This document shows positions 1 to 8,155 of a DNA stretch of 48,043 nucleotides, piece after piece. Source of the stretch: Flavobacteriaceae bacterium (lineage in GTDB: Bacteria > Bacteroidota > Bacteroidia > Flavobacteriales > Flavobacteriaceae); assembly GCA_022565635.1 (NCBI GenBank), contig JAIUMH010000006.1, forward strand, positions 1-48,043, read 5' to 3'. The notes under the pieces are model-generated. The model saw only the letters and a program-made list of their open reading frames with translations. It was not told the DNA's origin and did no database searches. Within the stretch, counting starts at the first letter, position 1; the number at the start of each line of letters is the position of its first letter. The position numbers and the translations under genes are program-made.

Positions 1-2
1 GA

Positions 3-875
3 AGTCCAACACCACCCGATCCTAACGAACCAGAGAGTTGGGATCAGCCAAAAGTGCCTGGTTTAGCCGATGCTGATGGGAATACACTAACTTTTCCTAT
101 ATTTGATGTGGAGGAGGAGGAAGATGAAGAAGAGGACTTTGACGACCATATATTTATTGACGAAGAGTTTAAAGAAAATGAATGCCTCTTGAGTGTTTAT
201 GAAGATATGGGCAAGGCCTCCGCTTTTGATAATTACCTGCAAAACTTTGATGGTGATATGTCTGTGGCTAACTTGAGGTTTAGTACTGATGATAATTTTG
301 GACAAAACCCAAACTATCAAGGTTATTCTAATGCTATGGCTATAACAAATCCCCCTTTGTCTTCTAATGTAATACTAATTGACTTTAACACAGACCCTTC
401 AACAAGTGGAAATATATTGGATAAGCCTGAAGTCTTTAGAGCTGTTGCTATGATACATGAGATTATTCATGCAGAGATGTATAGAAAAATGCTTGATGCA
501 ATGATAGAAGCAGAAGGTCAAGGAGCAACATTAGACTGGACGAATATGAATGGTATTCAGTTTAACCAATACTTGAATACTTTACAAAACAAATATTTTG
601 GTATTTGGGATTATTTTGTAAGATATGACTATAATAATTCTACACCAGATGATGGCCAACACCAACAAATGGCGCAACACTATCGCGATATTATAAAAGA
701 TGCATTAACTGACTATGATTCAACATTAACAGAAACTCAAAAAAATGCTCTTTCATGGATTGGTTTGAATGAAGCTGATGTTGTTGCTTGGCAAAATTTA
801 ACACAACCAGAACGAGATGCTATAAACCAAACCATTACTCAAATCCAAAATACTTTTCCAAATGATTGCGAATAA
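3..875 (+). CDS. Secreted HExxH metalloprotease-like protein, 3' part (5' end outside window)
   Basis: The reading frame is open from base 3 with no stop before 875, so the gene begins upstream and the GTG at 54 is not its start. The visible part opens with a Pro/Glu-rich linker and a strongly acidic stretch. It then has HEIIH at bases 456-470, followed by GQHQQMAQHYR at about 654-686, whose histidines could supply a third zinc ligand. HExxH plus a distal histidine is the classic zincin arrangement, so a zinc peptidase domain is inferred. The family is not certain, and no function for the missing N-terminal part can be given. It overlaps the next gene by 14 bases, suggesting coupled translation. 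C-terminal metallopeptidase domains of this sort on large secreted Bacteroidetes proteins can be toxin tips, but this is only a possibility here. Confidence 0.7.
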   Translation, partial: SPTPPDPNEPESWDQPKVPGLADADGNTLTFPIFDVEEEEDEEEDFDDHIFIDEEFKENECLLSVYEDMGKASAFDNYLQNFDGDMSVANLRFSTDDNFGQNPNYQGYSNAMAITNPPLSSNVILIDFNTDPSTSGNILDKPEVFRAVAMIHEIIHAEMYRKMLDAMIEAEGQGATLDWTNMNGIQFNQYLNTLQNKYFGIWDYFVRYDYNNSTPDDGQHQQMAQHYRDIIKDALTDYDSTLTETQKNALSWIGLNEADVVAWQNLTQPERDAINQTITQIQNTFPNDCE

Positions 876-1314
876 AAACTACTTATTTATTTTATTATTT
901 ATTGGTATAGCTGTTTTTTCTCAAGAAAAACCACCATATCCAAAAGATACCATTCATATAAAGTATGAATTTAAAACTGGAAACACTTGGAATAACAAGT
1001 TTGATAGAAAGTACAAAGGTGAGAAAGGGATATATTTTAATATAGTTACTAATAAAAGTGGTGATTTGGCATTATTTGCCTCTCATAAATCAAAATTTGA
1101 TACTCTAAATATTGATTACATAAAAAGTATTAAGTTCTTAGATTTAAAGAAAATTAAAGAATTAGAAAGTAATTATTATAAAGATAGATTTGGAGGAAAT
1201 CCATGGATAAAAAACAAAAATGCTGTTTTTGTAACTTATGTCATTGAACAAATAAATGAAGATTGTATCGTAAAATATCCAGTAATTTGGAGAAATGAAG
1301 GAGTGACAGATTAA
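862..1314 (+). CDS. Small secreted protein overlapping the metalloprotease-like gene
   Basis: A 150-residue protein with a clear signal peptide (MIANKNYLFILLFIGIAVFS, cleavage near residue 20). The mature part is rich in lysine, tyrosine and asparagine and has one cysteine (NEDCIVKYP) near the C-terminus. No family is recognised. Its start codon lies 14 bases inside the upstream metalloprotease-like gene, so the two are very likely co-translated. That makes this a candidate partner, chaperone or inhibitor of the enzyme; this is inference from layout only. A strong hairpin terminator follows directly after its stop. Confidence 0.7.
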   Translation: MIANKNYLFILLFIGIAVFSQEKPPYPKDTIHIKYEFKTGNTWNNKFDRKYKGEKGIYFNIVTNKSGDLALFASHKSKFDTLNIDYIKSIKFLDLKKIKELESNYYKDRFGGNPWIKNKNAVFVTYVIEQINEDCIVKYPVIWRNEGVTD

Positions 1315-1317
1315 AAC

Positions 1318-1353
1318 ATATTCCCCGCTTTAAAGAAGAGTGGGGAATATTTT
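1318..1353 (+). terminator. Intrinsic terminator after the metalloprotease pair
   Basis: A stem ATATTCCCC / GGGGAATAT with a 15-base loop, followed by TTT. It starts 4 bases after the stop codon at 1314. Confidence 0.75.
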
Positions 1354-1367
1354 ACATAATCTGCTAA

Positions 1368-1484
1368 CGTAAAACCAAACTCTTTAGAATTTTAAATGAA
1401 AACAGCTTTGGAAATTGGAAAAAACTAAGCTTAAACAATAATGGCAACGGCAATTACAGTTATGATGAGTTTCCATGCGACTAA
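1368..1484 (+). pseudogene. Orphan C-terminal gene fragment without a start codon
   Basis: After a stop at 1365-1367 the frame runs for 38 codons to TAA at 1482. It encodes a protein-like tail containing FGNWKKLSLNNNGNGNYSY and ending DEFPCD. There is no ATG, GTG or TTG start in a useful place, and no ribosome-binding context. The asparagine/glycine-rich composition and cysteine-containing end look like a secreted protein C-terminus rather than random sequence. It is probably a leftover of a deleted or recombined gene; which gene is unknown. Confidence 0.35.
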
Positions 1485-1508
1485 ATATATAAACTAAAAA
1501 ACATAAAA

Positions 1509-2147
1509 ATGAAAAATATAATTTTTAATATAACAATACTAACAATTTTACTTATTTCACTAGTATCAAATGCTCAAACAATAATTGTTTGGGGTGAAGA
1601 TAATGGTAATTTACCAAATGATTTTAAAAGCACAGGACAATACTATTATAAAGATGTACATAATTATTTAGATAATTTTGAAGGCACATGGGAATATGAA
1701 GTTGGTAACAAAAAATTCCAAATTATTTTAACTAAAGTAGAGTTTTATCATGAAATAGACAATGTTTTAAATTTAAATTTTTATCATGATGGCATTACAA
1801 TTCAATATAGGAAATACGAAGATGATAGTTTGGTTTTTGAGTCACCCAGCTATGAGACACCAAATTTTAGCACAACAGACGGAGTGCTTTTAAAAGGAGC
1901 GGTAAGTGATTATGGTCGTATTACTAAAACGGTTTATTATCCTGTTACCAATCAGGTAAGAGCACAAGGAGGCGAACCCATCTATCCAAGATGCCATATA
2001 GAGTTAGTCGATACCCAACCTAATGAAACAGCCAAAATTAGTTTTAAACTGTATCTTATTGATGTAATCAACTATGATAAAGAAACTTATGCAGGTCAAG
2101 ATTTGTATAGCATACCTAATGATGTTATTCTAGAAAAAGTAGAGTAA
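1509..2147 (+). CDS. Secreted DUF6705-like protein (copy 1)
   Basis: A 212-residue protein with a signal peptide ending SNAQ. The mature part contains a YKDVHNYLDNFEGTWEY segment, a LLKGAVSDYG segment, a RCHIELV strand and the tail NDVILEKVE. This pattern (FxGTWxY early, LLKG in the middle, a short strand-rich C-terminal half) is the one I associate with the flavobacterial DUF6705 family, and a small lipocalin-like beta-barrel is plausible. The name is from memory and unverified. It is followed by a second, shorter paralogue whose 3' end and terminator are nearly identical, so the pair arose by tandem duplication. Function unknown. Confidence 0.75.
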   Translation: MKNIIFNITILTILLISLVSNAQTIIVWGEDNGNLPNDFKSTGQYYYKDVHNYLDNFEGTWEYEVGNKKFQIILTKVEFYHEIDNVLNLNFYHDGITIQYRKYEDDSLVFESPSYETPNFSTTDGVLLKGAVSDYGRITKTVYYPVTNQVRAQGGEPIYPRCHIELVDTQPNETAKISFKLYLIDVINYDKETYAGQDLYSIPNDVILEKVE

Positions 2148-2156
2148 ATTAATTAA

Positions 2157-2192
2157 AAACCCCACTTTGTTTATTTTTATAAGGTGGGGTTT
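2157..2192 (+). terminator. Intrinsic terminator (copy 1 of a duplicated terminator)
   Basis: A stem AAACCCCACTT / AAGGTGGGGTTT with one bulged G and a 13-base AT-rich loop. The same hairpin, with a few changes in the loop, recurs at 2786-2821 after the paralogue. Confidence 0.75.
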
Positions 2193-2224
2193 GTTGAATT
2201 AATCTGTTCAGGTAAAAAACTTAA

Positions 2225-2776
2225 ATGAAAACAATTAAAATAACAATAGCAGTATTTACATGGCTGATTTCTAGCAATATAAATGGACAAGAAGTTTATT
2301 CAGAAAACCAATTATTATTTGGTATTTGGGAACATGCTTATGAAGAAGATGGGGAGAACTTTATCTTTAGAGTTATGCTTGACAAACAGCGTTTTTCAGA
2401 CATGCATCAAAAGCATACTCTTAGTGGGAATTATGAACTAATTAAAATGGTAAATGGTGAAGAAGAAGTTGTCTATTCTTCAATCCCCTACCAACTGCCT
2501 GAAGAGACCCTCAATCAAATTATTGATAGACATCATGTTTTCGGTGGGTTTACCAACGAAGACGGCACACTCCTAAGAGGAAGTTTTCAAGAGTTTCATA
2601 CGGGGGGGTCTTCAAGATGGGGATCTTTAAGAATAGAGCTCATTCAAAGTTCTCCTACACCCAAAATACATTGGCGGTTAAAACATAAACAAGGTCTAAT
2701 TATTGCCCATGATGATCCAAATAAACCAAATAGAATAGTAATCCCTATGGATTTAATTCTAGAAAAAGTAGAATAA
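2225..2776 (+). CDS. Secreted DUF6705-like protein (copy 2)
   Basis: A 183-residue paralogue of the preceding gene with a signal peptide ending INGQ. It shares the spacing FGIWEHAY / GGFTNEDGTLLRGSF / LRIELIQS and the C-terminal MDLILEKVE. The last 30 or so bases of the coding region, the stop context and the terminator almost match those of copy 1, whereas the middle has diverged strongly. This suggests an old duplication, perhaps with later exchange at the 3' end. Function unknown; secretion to periplasm or outside is predicted. Confidence 0.75.
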   Translation: MKTIKITIAVFTWLISSNINGQEVYSENQLLFGIWEHAYEEDGENFIFRVMLDKQRFSDMHQKHTLSGNYELIKMVNGEEEVVYSSIPYQLPEETLNQIIDRHHVFGGFTNEDGTLLRGSFQEFHTGGSSRWGSLRIELIQSSPTPKIHWRLKHKQGLIIAHDDPNKPNRIVIPMDLILEKVE

Positions 2777-2785
2777 ATTAATTAA

Positions 2786-2821
2786 AAACCCCACTTTGTT
2801 TATGTTTACAAGGTGGGGTTT
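2786..2821 (+). terminator. Intrinsic terminator (copy 2 of a duplicated terminator)
   Basis: The same CCCCACTT / AAGGTGGGG stem as at 2157-2192, directly after the second DUF6705-like gene. Confidence 0.75.
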
Positions 2822-2853
2822 CTTTAGTTAATCTGTTTTTGATAAATACAAAA

Positions 2854-2931
2854 ATGAAAAATATGATTTTTAATATATTCATAGTATTGATGTTTGTGGC
2901 ATTAAGTAGTATAGCACCCCCAATTTGCTAG
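2854..2931 (+). pseudogene. Truncated third DUF6705-like copy: signal peptide only
   Basis: ATG at 2854 opens a 25-codon frame starting MKNMIFNIFIVLMFVALSS. It closely resembles the signal peptide of copy 1 (MKNIIFNITILTILLISLVS). The frame ends at a TAG at 2929-2931, just after the sequence changes to TAGCACCCCCAATTTGCTAG. The rest of the gene is missing. The upstream spacing from the copy 2 terminator (including AATCTG) matches the spacing in front of copy 2, so this is a third tandem unit interrupted by foreign sequence. Confidence 0.6.
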
Positions 2932-3060
2932 ACCACTTTTAGTTGTTTTTGAATTGTATAGTAAAATAGTTGATACGATGAAGATTGGGTGGTTGTACTA
3001 TTTCCATAGTTCGTTTTTGGTTTTCTAGACTGAGTTTAACCACCATAATCAATCCTATTT
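2911..3060. mobile_element. Possible degenerate insertion-sequence end (IS3/IS150-like)
   Basis: The junction sequence AGCACCCCCAATTTGCTAGAC resembles terminal inverted repeats of IS3/IS150-group elements, which often read GCACCCCAATTTGTTAGAC or similar. On the minus strand a short frame (about 3080 down to about 2950) encodes GLIMVVKLSLENQKRTMEIV and ends just before this motif, as the tail of an orfB transposase would. The rest of an element is absent. The match is from memory of IS ends, so confidence is modest. It does explain why the third DUF6705-like copy stops abruptly. Nothing else is recognised between here and the nnr start at 3130. Confidence 0.35.
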
Positions 3061-3129
3061 TTAATCGATCATGACGGTTAATTGGTTTTTCTCTCTATAT
3101 TTTCTATATTCGATTAAAATCTAGAAGAC

Positions 3130-4632
3130 ATGAAAATCCTAAACGCCAAACAATTAGCTAAAGTTGATGCTTTTACCATGAATTCTCAAGGATTATCTGA
3201 TTGGGAATTGATGGAACGCGCCTCTCAAGAAGCTTGTTTTGAATTGATTAAACACATCGATTTAATCAATGATAAAATTTATATTTTCTGCGGGACAAGC
3301 AACAATGGAGGCGATGGTTTAGCTATGGCTAGAATTTTACATCAGATGACAGCCAAGGTTCAGGTTTTTAATGTGATTTATGCACCAAAAACATCTCAAG
3401 CGCATCAGAAAAATTTAGATTTATTAAATGACTTAGACATTCAAGTATTTTCAATAGCTTCTGTGGATGAATTTCCAAATTTTGCAAATGCTTCGTGTAT
3501 AATTGATGCCATTTTTGGGGTAGGTCTAAATCGAAGAATGCCAGATTTTATTCAGGAGTTGGTGAAGAAGATCAATGCATCTAAGGCTTTTGTTTGTGCT
3601 ATTGATGTGCCTTCCGGTATGTATTTAGAACAAGCCGTTTCTGCAGATGAGCAAATTGTGAATTCCGATTTATGTCTGACTTTTCAATTGCCTAAACTGC
3701 CCTTTTTATTACCTGAAACGGGTGTCTTTGTAGAAAATTTTAAGCTTATAGATATCCAGCTTTCAGAAGAAAAAATTAAACAGGCATCAACTCCGTATCA
3801 TTACATTTCAAAATATGATATAGCTTCAATATTACAAAAGCGACCCAAATTTTCACATAAAGGTGTTTTTGGAAATGCATTACTAATAGGAGGTCAAGAG
3901 GGGATGTGGGGGAGTGTGATTATGTCCACAAAAGCTTGCTTACGAAGTGGCATTGGTAAAGTGTACACTCATTTAGATGATGCTGGTCAAGCGGTGTTAA
4001 CACAACAAGCCTTAGAAGCTATTTTTGTGAATGATGGTTTAGCATTTTTATCTTCAGAAACAAAATTAAATGCTATAGGAATTGGCATGGGCTTGGGTAA
4101 ATCAACTGAAGCAAGTCAACTTTTAAAAGGAGTTCTAGCAAAGAAACCTAATCGATTACTTTTAGATGCAGATGCCCTTAATTTACTTGGTGAGCACCCT
4201 AGTTGGCTGGAAGATTTACCTGAAAATTCCGTTTTAACACCACATCTAGGAGAATTAAAACGACTTATAGGCGAGTGGGAAAACGATTACGATTTATTGC
4301 AGAAAGTCAAAGATTTTTGCAATAAATTTAAAGTCGTTTTAATTGTAAAAGGCGCTCATAGCATGATTTGTGATGGAGTAGATTATTACTTTAATTCTAG
4401 TGGTAATTCTGGGTTAGCAAAAGCGGGTAGTGGTGATGTTTTGTCTGGGATTATCACGGCACTTTTGGCTCAAGACTACAAGGTTTTAGAGGCTTGTCAA
4501 TTAGGGGTTTATGTACATGGATTGGCGGCCGATTTAGCGCTTCAATTGCAAAGCAAGCATACGCTCTTAGCTACTGATGTAATTAGGTATTTAGGAAAAG
4601 CTTTTCAGCTACTGGAATCAAAAATCGATTAA
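3130..4632 (+). CDS. nnr: Bifunctional NAD(P)H-hydrate epimerase / ADP- or ATP-dependent dehydratase
   Basis: A 500-residue fusion that repairs hydrated NADH and NADPH. The N-terminal YjeF_N epimerase domain (about 1-215) has GTSNNGGDGLAMARIL at 55-70. The C-terminal carbohydrate-kinase-like dehydratase domain (about 225-500) has NALLIGGQEGMWGS, LLDADALNLLG, LTPHLGELKRLIG and the catalytic loop AGSGDVLSG with Asp436. The length is typical of the bacterial fusion protein (formerly YjeF). All key motifs appear intact. The gene stands alone on the plus strand, 60 bases before hutH. It is normally constitutive housekeeping. Confidence 0.95.
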   Translation: MKILNAKQLAKVDAFTMNSQGLSDWELMERASQEACFELIKHIDLINDKIYIFCGTSNNGGDGLAMARILHQMTAKVQVFNVIYAPKTSQAHQKNLDLLNDLDIQVFSIASVDEFPNFANASCIIDAIFGVGLNRRMPDFIQELVKKINASKAFVCAIDVPSGMYLEQAVSADEQIVNSDLCLTFQLPKLPFLLPETGVFVENFKLIDIQLSEEKIKQASTPYHYISKYDIASILQKRPKFSHKGVFGNALLIGGQEGMWGSVIMSTKACLRSGIGKVYTHLDDAGQAVLTQQALEAIFVNDGLAFLSSETKLNAIGIGMGLGKSTEASQLLKGVLAKKPNRLLLDADALNLLGEHPSWLEDLPENSVLTPHLGELKRLIGEWENDYDLLQKVKDFCNKFKVVLIVKGAHSMICDGVDYYFNSSGNSGLAKAGSGDVLSGIITALLAQDYKVLEACQLGVYVHGLAADLALQLQSKHTLLATDVIRYLGKAFQLLESKID

Positions 4633-4692
4633 AATTTCTTATTTTCGCAAACGTTTTATTAAGATTTTTATATAAAAAATTGAACAGGAACT

Positions 4693-6207
4693 ATGCAAAG
4701 AGAAACCCATTATATTGACACTTCGGTACTTGATATTCAAGATATTTATTACATCCTTGAACACAATAAAAAACTAGCCTTAAGCGAAGAAGCAAAACTA
4801 AATATTCAAAAAGCACGAACCTATTTAGATGAAAAACAGGATTTAGAATCTACACCTGTTTACGGAATTAACACCGGATTTGGCTCGTTATGCAATATTA
4901 AAATTTCAGACAGTAAGCTTTCTCAGTTGCAAGAAAACTTAGTCTTATCTCATGCTTGTGGTACAGGAGACAAAGTATGCAATAAGATTGTAAAGCTGAT
5001 GTTGTTGTTAAAAATTCAATCCTTAAGCTATGGTAATTCGGGTATTTCTTTGGCTGTAGTAGAACGATTAATAGAATTTTTTAATCAAAATGTTTTACCC
5101 GTTATTTATGAACAGGGATCTTTGGGAGCTTCGGGAGATTTAGCTCCGTTAGCACACCTTTCTTTGCCCTTGCTGGGCGAAGGGATAGTGAATTATAAAG
5201 GAAAAGAACAAGCTTCATCAATTGTTTTAAAAGAACTGAATCTTGAGCCATTAAAGTTGCAGTCTAAAGAAGGTTTAGCTTTATTAAATGGTACTCAATT
5301 TATGAGTGCTCATGCAGTTTATGCCTTAATTGAAACCTTTCGTATTTCTCATATTTCAGACCATATTGCTTGTGTTTCTTTAGACGCTTTTGATTGTAAT
5401 ATGTCGCCTTTTGATCCTTTAGTTCATGAGGTAAGGCCTCACAGAGGTCAAATTAAAACAGCCCAGCGAATTTTAGATTTACTTGAAGGTAGTGAAATTG
5501 CAAAAGTAGAGAAGAAAAATGTGCAAGATCCATATTCGTTTAGGTGCATACCTCAGGTGCATGGAGCTAGTAAAGATACTTTTCACTTTGTGTACCAATG
5601 TGTGAAAACTGAAATCAATTCAGTAACAGACAATCCTAATATTTTTGTAAAAGACAATAAAATTATTTCGGGAGGAAATTTTCATGGCCAACCCATTGCA
5701 TTACCTATGGATTACTTAGCCATAGCGCTTTCTGAATTGGGTAATATTTCAGAACGAAGAACTTATCAACTCGTTTCTGGTCTACGAGGCTTACCTGATT
5801 TTTTGGTTGATAACCCAGGTTTAAATTCTGGTTTTATGATTCCGCAATATACGGCAGCCAGTATTGTTAGTCAGAATAAACAACTTTGCAGTCCCGCTTC
5901 AGTAGATTCTATTGTTTCTTCTAATGGGCAAGAAGACCATGTAAGTATGGGAGCCAATGCAGCTACTAAGTTGGTGAAAGTAGTCAATAACACAAAACAA
6001 ATTTTAGCTATTGAATTGTTTAATGCTTCACAAGCGCTTTATTTTAGAGAGCCTTTAAAGACTTCGCCTAAAATTCAAAACTTTGTTGAAGCATTTAGAG
6101 AACAAGTAGAAATTGTTAAAGAGGATAAGTTAATGGCAAATGAGATGCACAAAGCACTTCATTTTATTGAAAACTATCCTTTTGAATATGATATTTTTAA
6201 AATTTAA
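4693..6207 (+). CDS. hutH: Histidine ammonia-lyase
   Basis: A 504-residue enzyme that converts L-histidine to urocanate and ammonia. The MIO prosthetic group forms from Ala146-Ser147-Gly148 in GSLGASGDLAPLAHLSLPLL. The mobile lid segment YGINTGFG is present, as is the GGNFHGQP active-site strand. The selectivity loop reads LVLSHACG. In this family SH at that position marks histidine lyases, whereas His-Leu or Phe-Leu marks tyrosine or phenylalanine lyases, so histidine is the inferred substrate. The usual companions hutU, hutI and hutG are not in the window. Confidence 0.93.
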   Translation: MQRETHYIDTSVLDIQDIYYILEHNKKLALSEEAKLNIQKARTYLDEKQDLESTPVYGINTGFGSLCNIKISDSKLSQLQENLVLSHACGTGDKVCNKIVKLMLLLKIQSLSYGNSGISLAVVERLIEFFNQNVLPVIYEQGSLGASGDLAPLAHLSLPLLGEGIVNYKGKEQASSIVLKELNLEPLKLQSKEGLALLNGTQFMSAHAVYALIETFRISHISDHIACVSLDAFDCNMSPFDPLVHEVRPHRGQIKTAQRILDLLEGSEIAKVEKKNVQDPYSFRCIPQVHGASKDTFHFVYQCVKTEINSVTDNPNIFVKDNKIISGGNFHGQPIALPMDYLAIALSELGNISERRTYQLVSGLRGLPDFLVDNPGLNSGFMIPQYTAASIVSQNKQLCSPASVDSIVSSNGQEDHVSMGANAATKLVKVVNNTKQILAIELFNASQALYFREPLKTSPKIQNFVEAFREQVEIVKEDKLMANEMHKALHFIENYPFEYDIFKI

Positions 6208-6233
6208 AAAAGTCACTCGAACATAGTTTTTTG

Positions 6234-6241
6234 TATCTTTG
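6234..6241 (+). promoter_or_regulatory. Bacteroidetes -7 box before the small lipoprotein gene
   Basis: TATCTTTG fits TAnnTTTG and lies 30 bases before the ATG at 6272. No convincing -33 TTTG was seen. Confidence 0.45.
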
Positions 6242-6271
6242 TAAGTTGTTAACACTCAAATACATGTTTTT

Positions 6272-6691
6272 ATGAAAAATCTTAAATTGATTTTATTAAC
6301 TAGTCTATTCGCATTCTTGTTAAGCAGTTGTGCACAAAAAGTGAGTTTTCCAGTATCTCAAGTTTTACCTTCAGCAGATGCTGTAGCTAAAATAAAAAAA
6401 GATAAAAATGATAACTACCAAATTGATTTAGAAGTGAAAAATCTCACAAGTCCAGATCGCTTAAGTCCGCCTAGAGAAATGTATGTGGTTTGGATAGAAA
6501 CAAGTAAAGGAACCACTAATCTTGGTCAATTAAAAAGTAGTAAAAGCATGTTTTCATCAGCTAGAAATGCTTCAATGACAACTACAACTCCTCACAAACC
6601 TTCAAGGTTTATCATTACCGCTGAAGATAAATCAGACAATAAAGAACCTGGAACACAGGTTATATTAGAAGCTGAAGTTAGAGAAAAATAA
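6272..6691 (+). CDS. Small predicted lipoprotein
   Basis: A 139-residue protein with a lipoprotein signal peptide: the hydrophobic segment FAFLLSSC ends in the lipobox cysteine Cys20. The mature part is lysine-rich. It contains YQIDLEVKNLTSPDRLSPP and MYVVWIETSKGTTNLGQL, which read as strands of a small beta-sandwich. No named family is recognised. It has its own -7 box and terminator, so it is probably a single-gene transcript and is lipid-anchored in the cell envelope. Confidence 0.75.
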   Translation: MKNLKLILLTSLFAFLLSSCAQKVSFPVSQVLPSADAVAKIKKDKNDNYQIDLEVKNLTSPDRLSPPREMYVVWIETSKGTTNLGQLKSSKSMFSSARNASMTTTTPHKPSRFIITAEDKSDNKEPGTQVILEAEVREK

Positions 6692-6720
6692 ACTTTCCTT
6701 TATCAATAACTTAAAAACAA

Positions 6721-6752
6721 AAAAAAAACCGAAGTCTAACTTCGGTTTTTTT
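6721..6752. terminator. Bidirectional terminator between the lipoprotein gene and glyA
   Basis: The stem AAAACCGAAG / CTTCGGTTTT has a 5-base loop. It is preceded by an A-run and followed by a T-run, so it can serve the lipoprotein gene on the plus strand and glyA on the minus strand. Confidence 0.85.
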
Positions 6753-6769
6753 GTTAGATGTAATCTTTT

Positions 6770-8044
6770 TTATGCTTTAAATAAGGGTCTATTCACCATC
6801 ATTTTGTGCACTTGAGATTTGATATCTCCAAGTAAATGATCATTGGTGTGATTTACTATGGCTTGATCAATCAGTTCAACAATAGCTTTCATTTCGTTGT
6901 CCATCATACCGCGAGTTGTTATTGCTGGAGTTCCTATTCTAATTCCAGAAGTAACAAACGGAGAACGTTCATCAAAAGGGACCATATTTTTATTTACTGT
7001 AATTCCTGCTTTACCAAGTGCTTCTTCAGCTTCTTTACCTGTAATATTTTTATTGGTTAAATCAATAAGCATCATATGGTTGTCTGTACCGCCAGAAATA
7101 ATTCCATAATCTAACTTCATAAATTCATCAGCCATTGCATTTGCATTTTTAATAACTTGCTTCTGATAAACTAAAAAATCATCTGATAATGCTTCACCAA
7201 AGGCTACTGCTTTTGCGGCAATAATATGCTCTAAAGGACCGCCTTGGTTACCTGGAAATACGCCACTATCCATTAAGCTAGACATTTTTTTGAGATTGCC
7301 GTTTTTTAATTTCAATCCAAATGGGTTTTCAAAATCTTCTCCCATTAAAATGATTCCTCCTCTAGGTCCACGAATTGTTTTATGGGTTGTAGAAGTAACA
7401 ATATGACAGTGGGGTAGTGGGCTTTGTAGTAATCCTTTGGCAATTAATCCAGCTGGATGAGCCATATCTGCTAGTAAAATAGCTCCAACTTCATCAGCAA
7501 TTTCTCTAAATTTTTTATAGTCAATTTCTCTAGAGTAGGCAGAAGCTCCGGCTATAATTAATTTTGGTTTTTCTTTTAAAGCTTGATCTCTAACCTGATT
7601 TAAATCAATTTTACCAGTTTCTTTATTTACGCCGTAAAAAACGGGTTGGTATAATTTTCCAGAAAAGTTTACAGGAGAACCATGGGTTAAATGTCCGCCA
7701 TGGGCTAAATCAAAGCCTAAAATTTTGTCGCCAGGCTTTAAAATCATAGAGAAAACAGCCGTGTTTGCCTGAGATCCAGAATGTGGTTGAACATTGGCAT
7801 AGGCTGCGCCAAAAAGTTCTTTTAAGCGTTCTTTGGCTAAATTTTCTACTTCATCAACTACTTCACAGCCTCCGTAATACCTTTTTCCAGGGTATCCTTC
7901 AGCATATTTGTTGGTTAAAACAGAACCAGCTGCGGCCATTACATCATGGCTAGCAAAGTTTTCACTAGCTATAAGTTCTAGACCATTTCGTTGACGTTCT
8001 TCTTCTTTTTTTATTAGATTGAATACTTGAATATCTTTGACCAT
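6770..8044 (-). CDS. glyA: Serine hydroxymethyltransferase
   Basis: A 424-residue PLP enzyme that interconverts serine and glycine with transfer of the one-carbon unit to tetrahydrofolate. The PLP lysine is Lys222 in [15 protein letters not shown]. Also visible are the N-terminal LIASENFAS, the substrate-site YPGKRYYGG and GSPVNFSGK. The length and all motifs match bacterial GlyA. Transcribed alone and divergent from fahA, with a Bacteroidetes -7 box at 8069-8076 in front of it. Confidence 0.97.
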   Translation of the reverse strand: MVKDIQVFNLIKKEEERQRNGLELIASENFASHDVMAAAGSVLTNKYAEGYPGKRYYGGCEVVDEVENLAKERLKELFGAAYANVQPHSGSQANTAVFSMILKPGDKILGFDLAHGGHLTHGSPVNFSGKLYQPVFYGVNKETGKIDLNQVRDQALKEKPKLIIAGASAYSREIDYKKFREIADEVGAILLADMAHPAGLIAKGLLQSPLPHCHIVTSTTHKTIRGPRGGIILMGEDFENPFGLKLKNGNLKKMSSLMDSGVFPGNQGGPLEHIIAAKAVAFGEALSDDFLVYQKQVIKNANAMADEFMKLDYGIISGGTDNHMMLIDLTNKNITGKEAEEALGKAGITVNKNMVPFDERSPFVTSGIRIGTPAITTRGMMDNEMKAIVELIDQAIVNHTNDHLLGDIKSQVHKMMVNRPLFKA

Positions 8045-8068
8045 GTTTTGATTTCGTTAAATATGTTT

Positions 8069-8076
8069 CAAAAGTA
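8069..8076 (-). promoter_or_regulatory. -7 box for glyA
   Basis: Read on the minus strand the sequence is TACTTTTG, an exact TAnnTTTG match 24 bases upstream of the glyA ATG. Confidence 0.5.
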
Positions 8077-8108
8077 TGAAATGTATTCTTTAAATTCACG
8101 TAAAATTA

Positions 8109-8116
8109 TATATTTG
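8109..8116 (+). promoter_or_regulatory. -7 box for fahA
   Basis: TATATTTG, an exact TAnnTTTG match, 39 bases before the preferred fahA start at 8156. Its position inside the upstream part of the longer reading frame argues against a start at 8027. Confidence 0.5.
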
Positions 8117-8155
8117 AGAATTCATTATAACAATTTAATCAATAAATCAACAAAT

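Noticed and set aside
4693-6207. Tyrosine ammonia-lyase assignment
   Set aside because: The selectivity loop reads LSH as in histidine lyases, not HL or FL.
6836-7953. Plus-strand frames opposite glyA
   Set aside because: They are shadows of the highly conserved glyA gene.
8027-8155. Longer N-terminus for fumarylacetoacetase
   Set aside because: It would overlap glyA and cover both divergent promoters; the ATG at 8156 gives the normal length.
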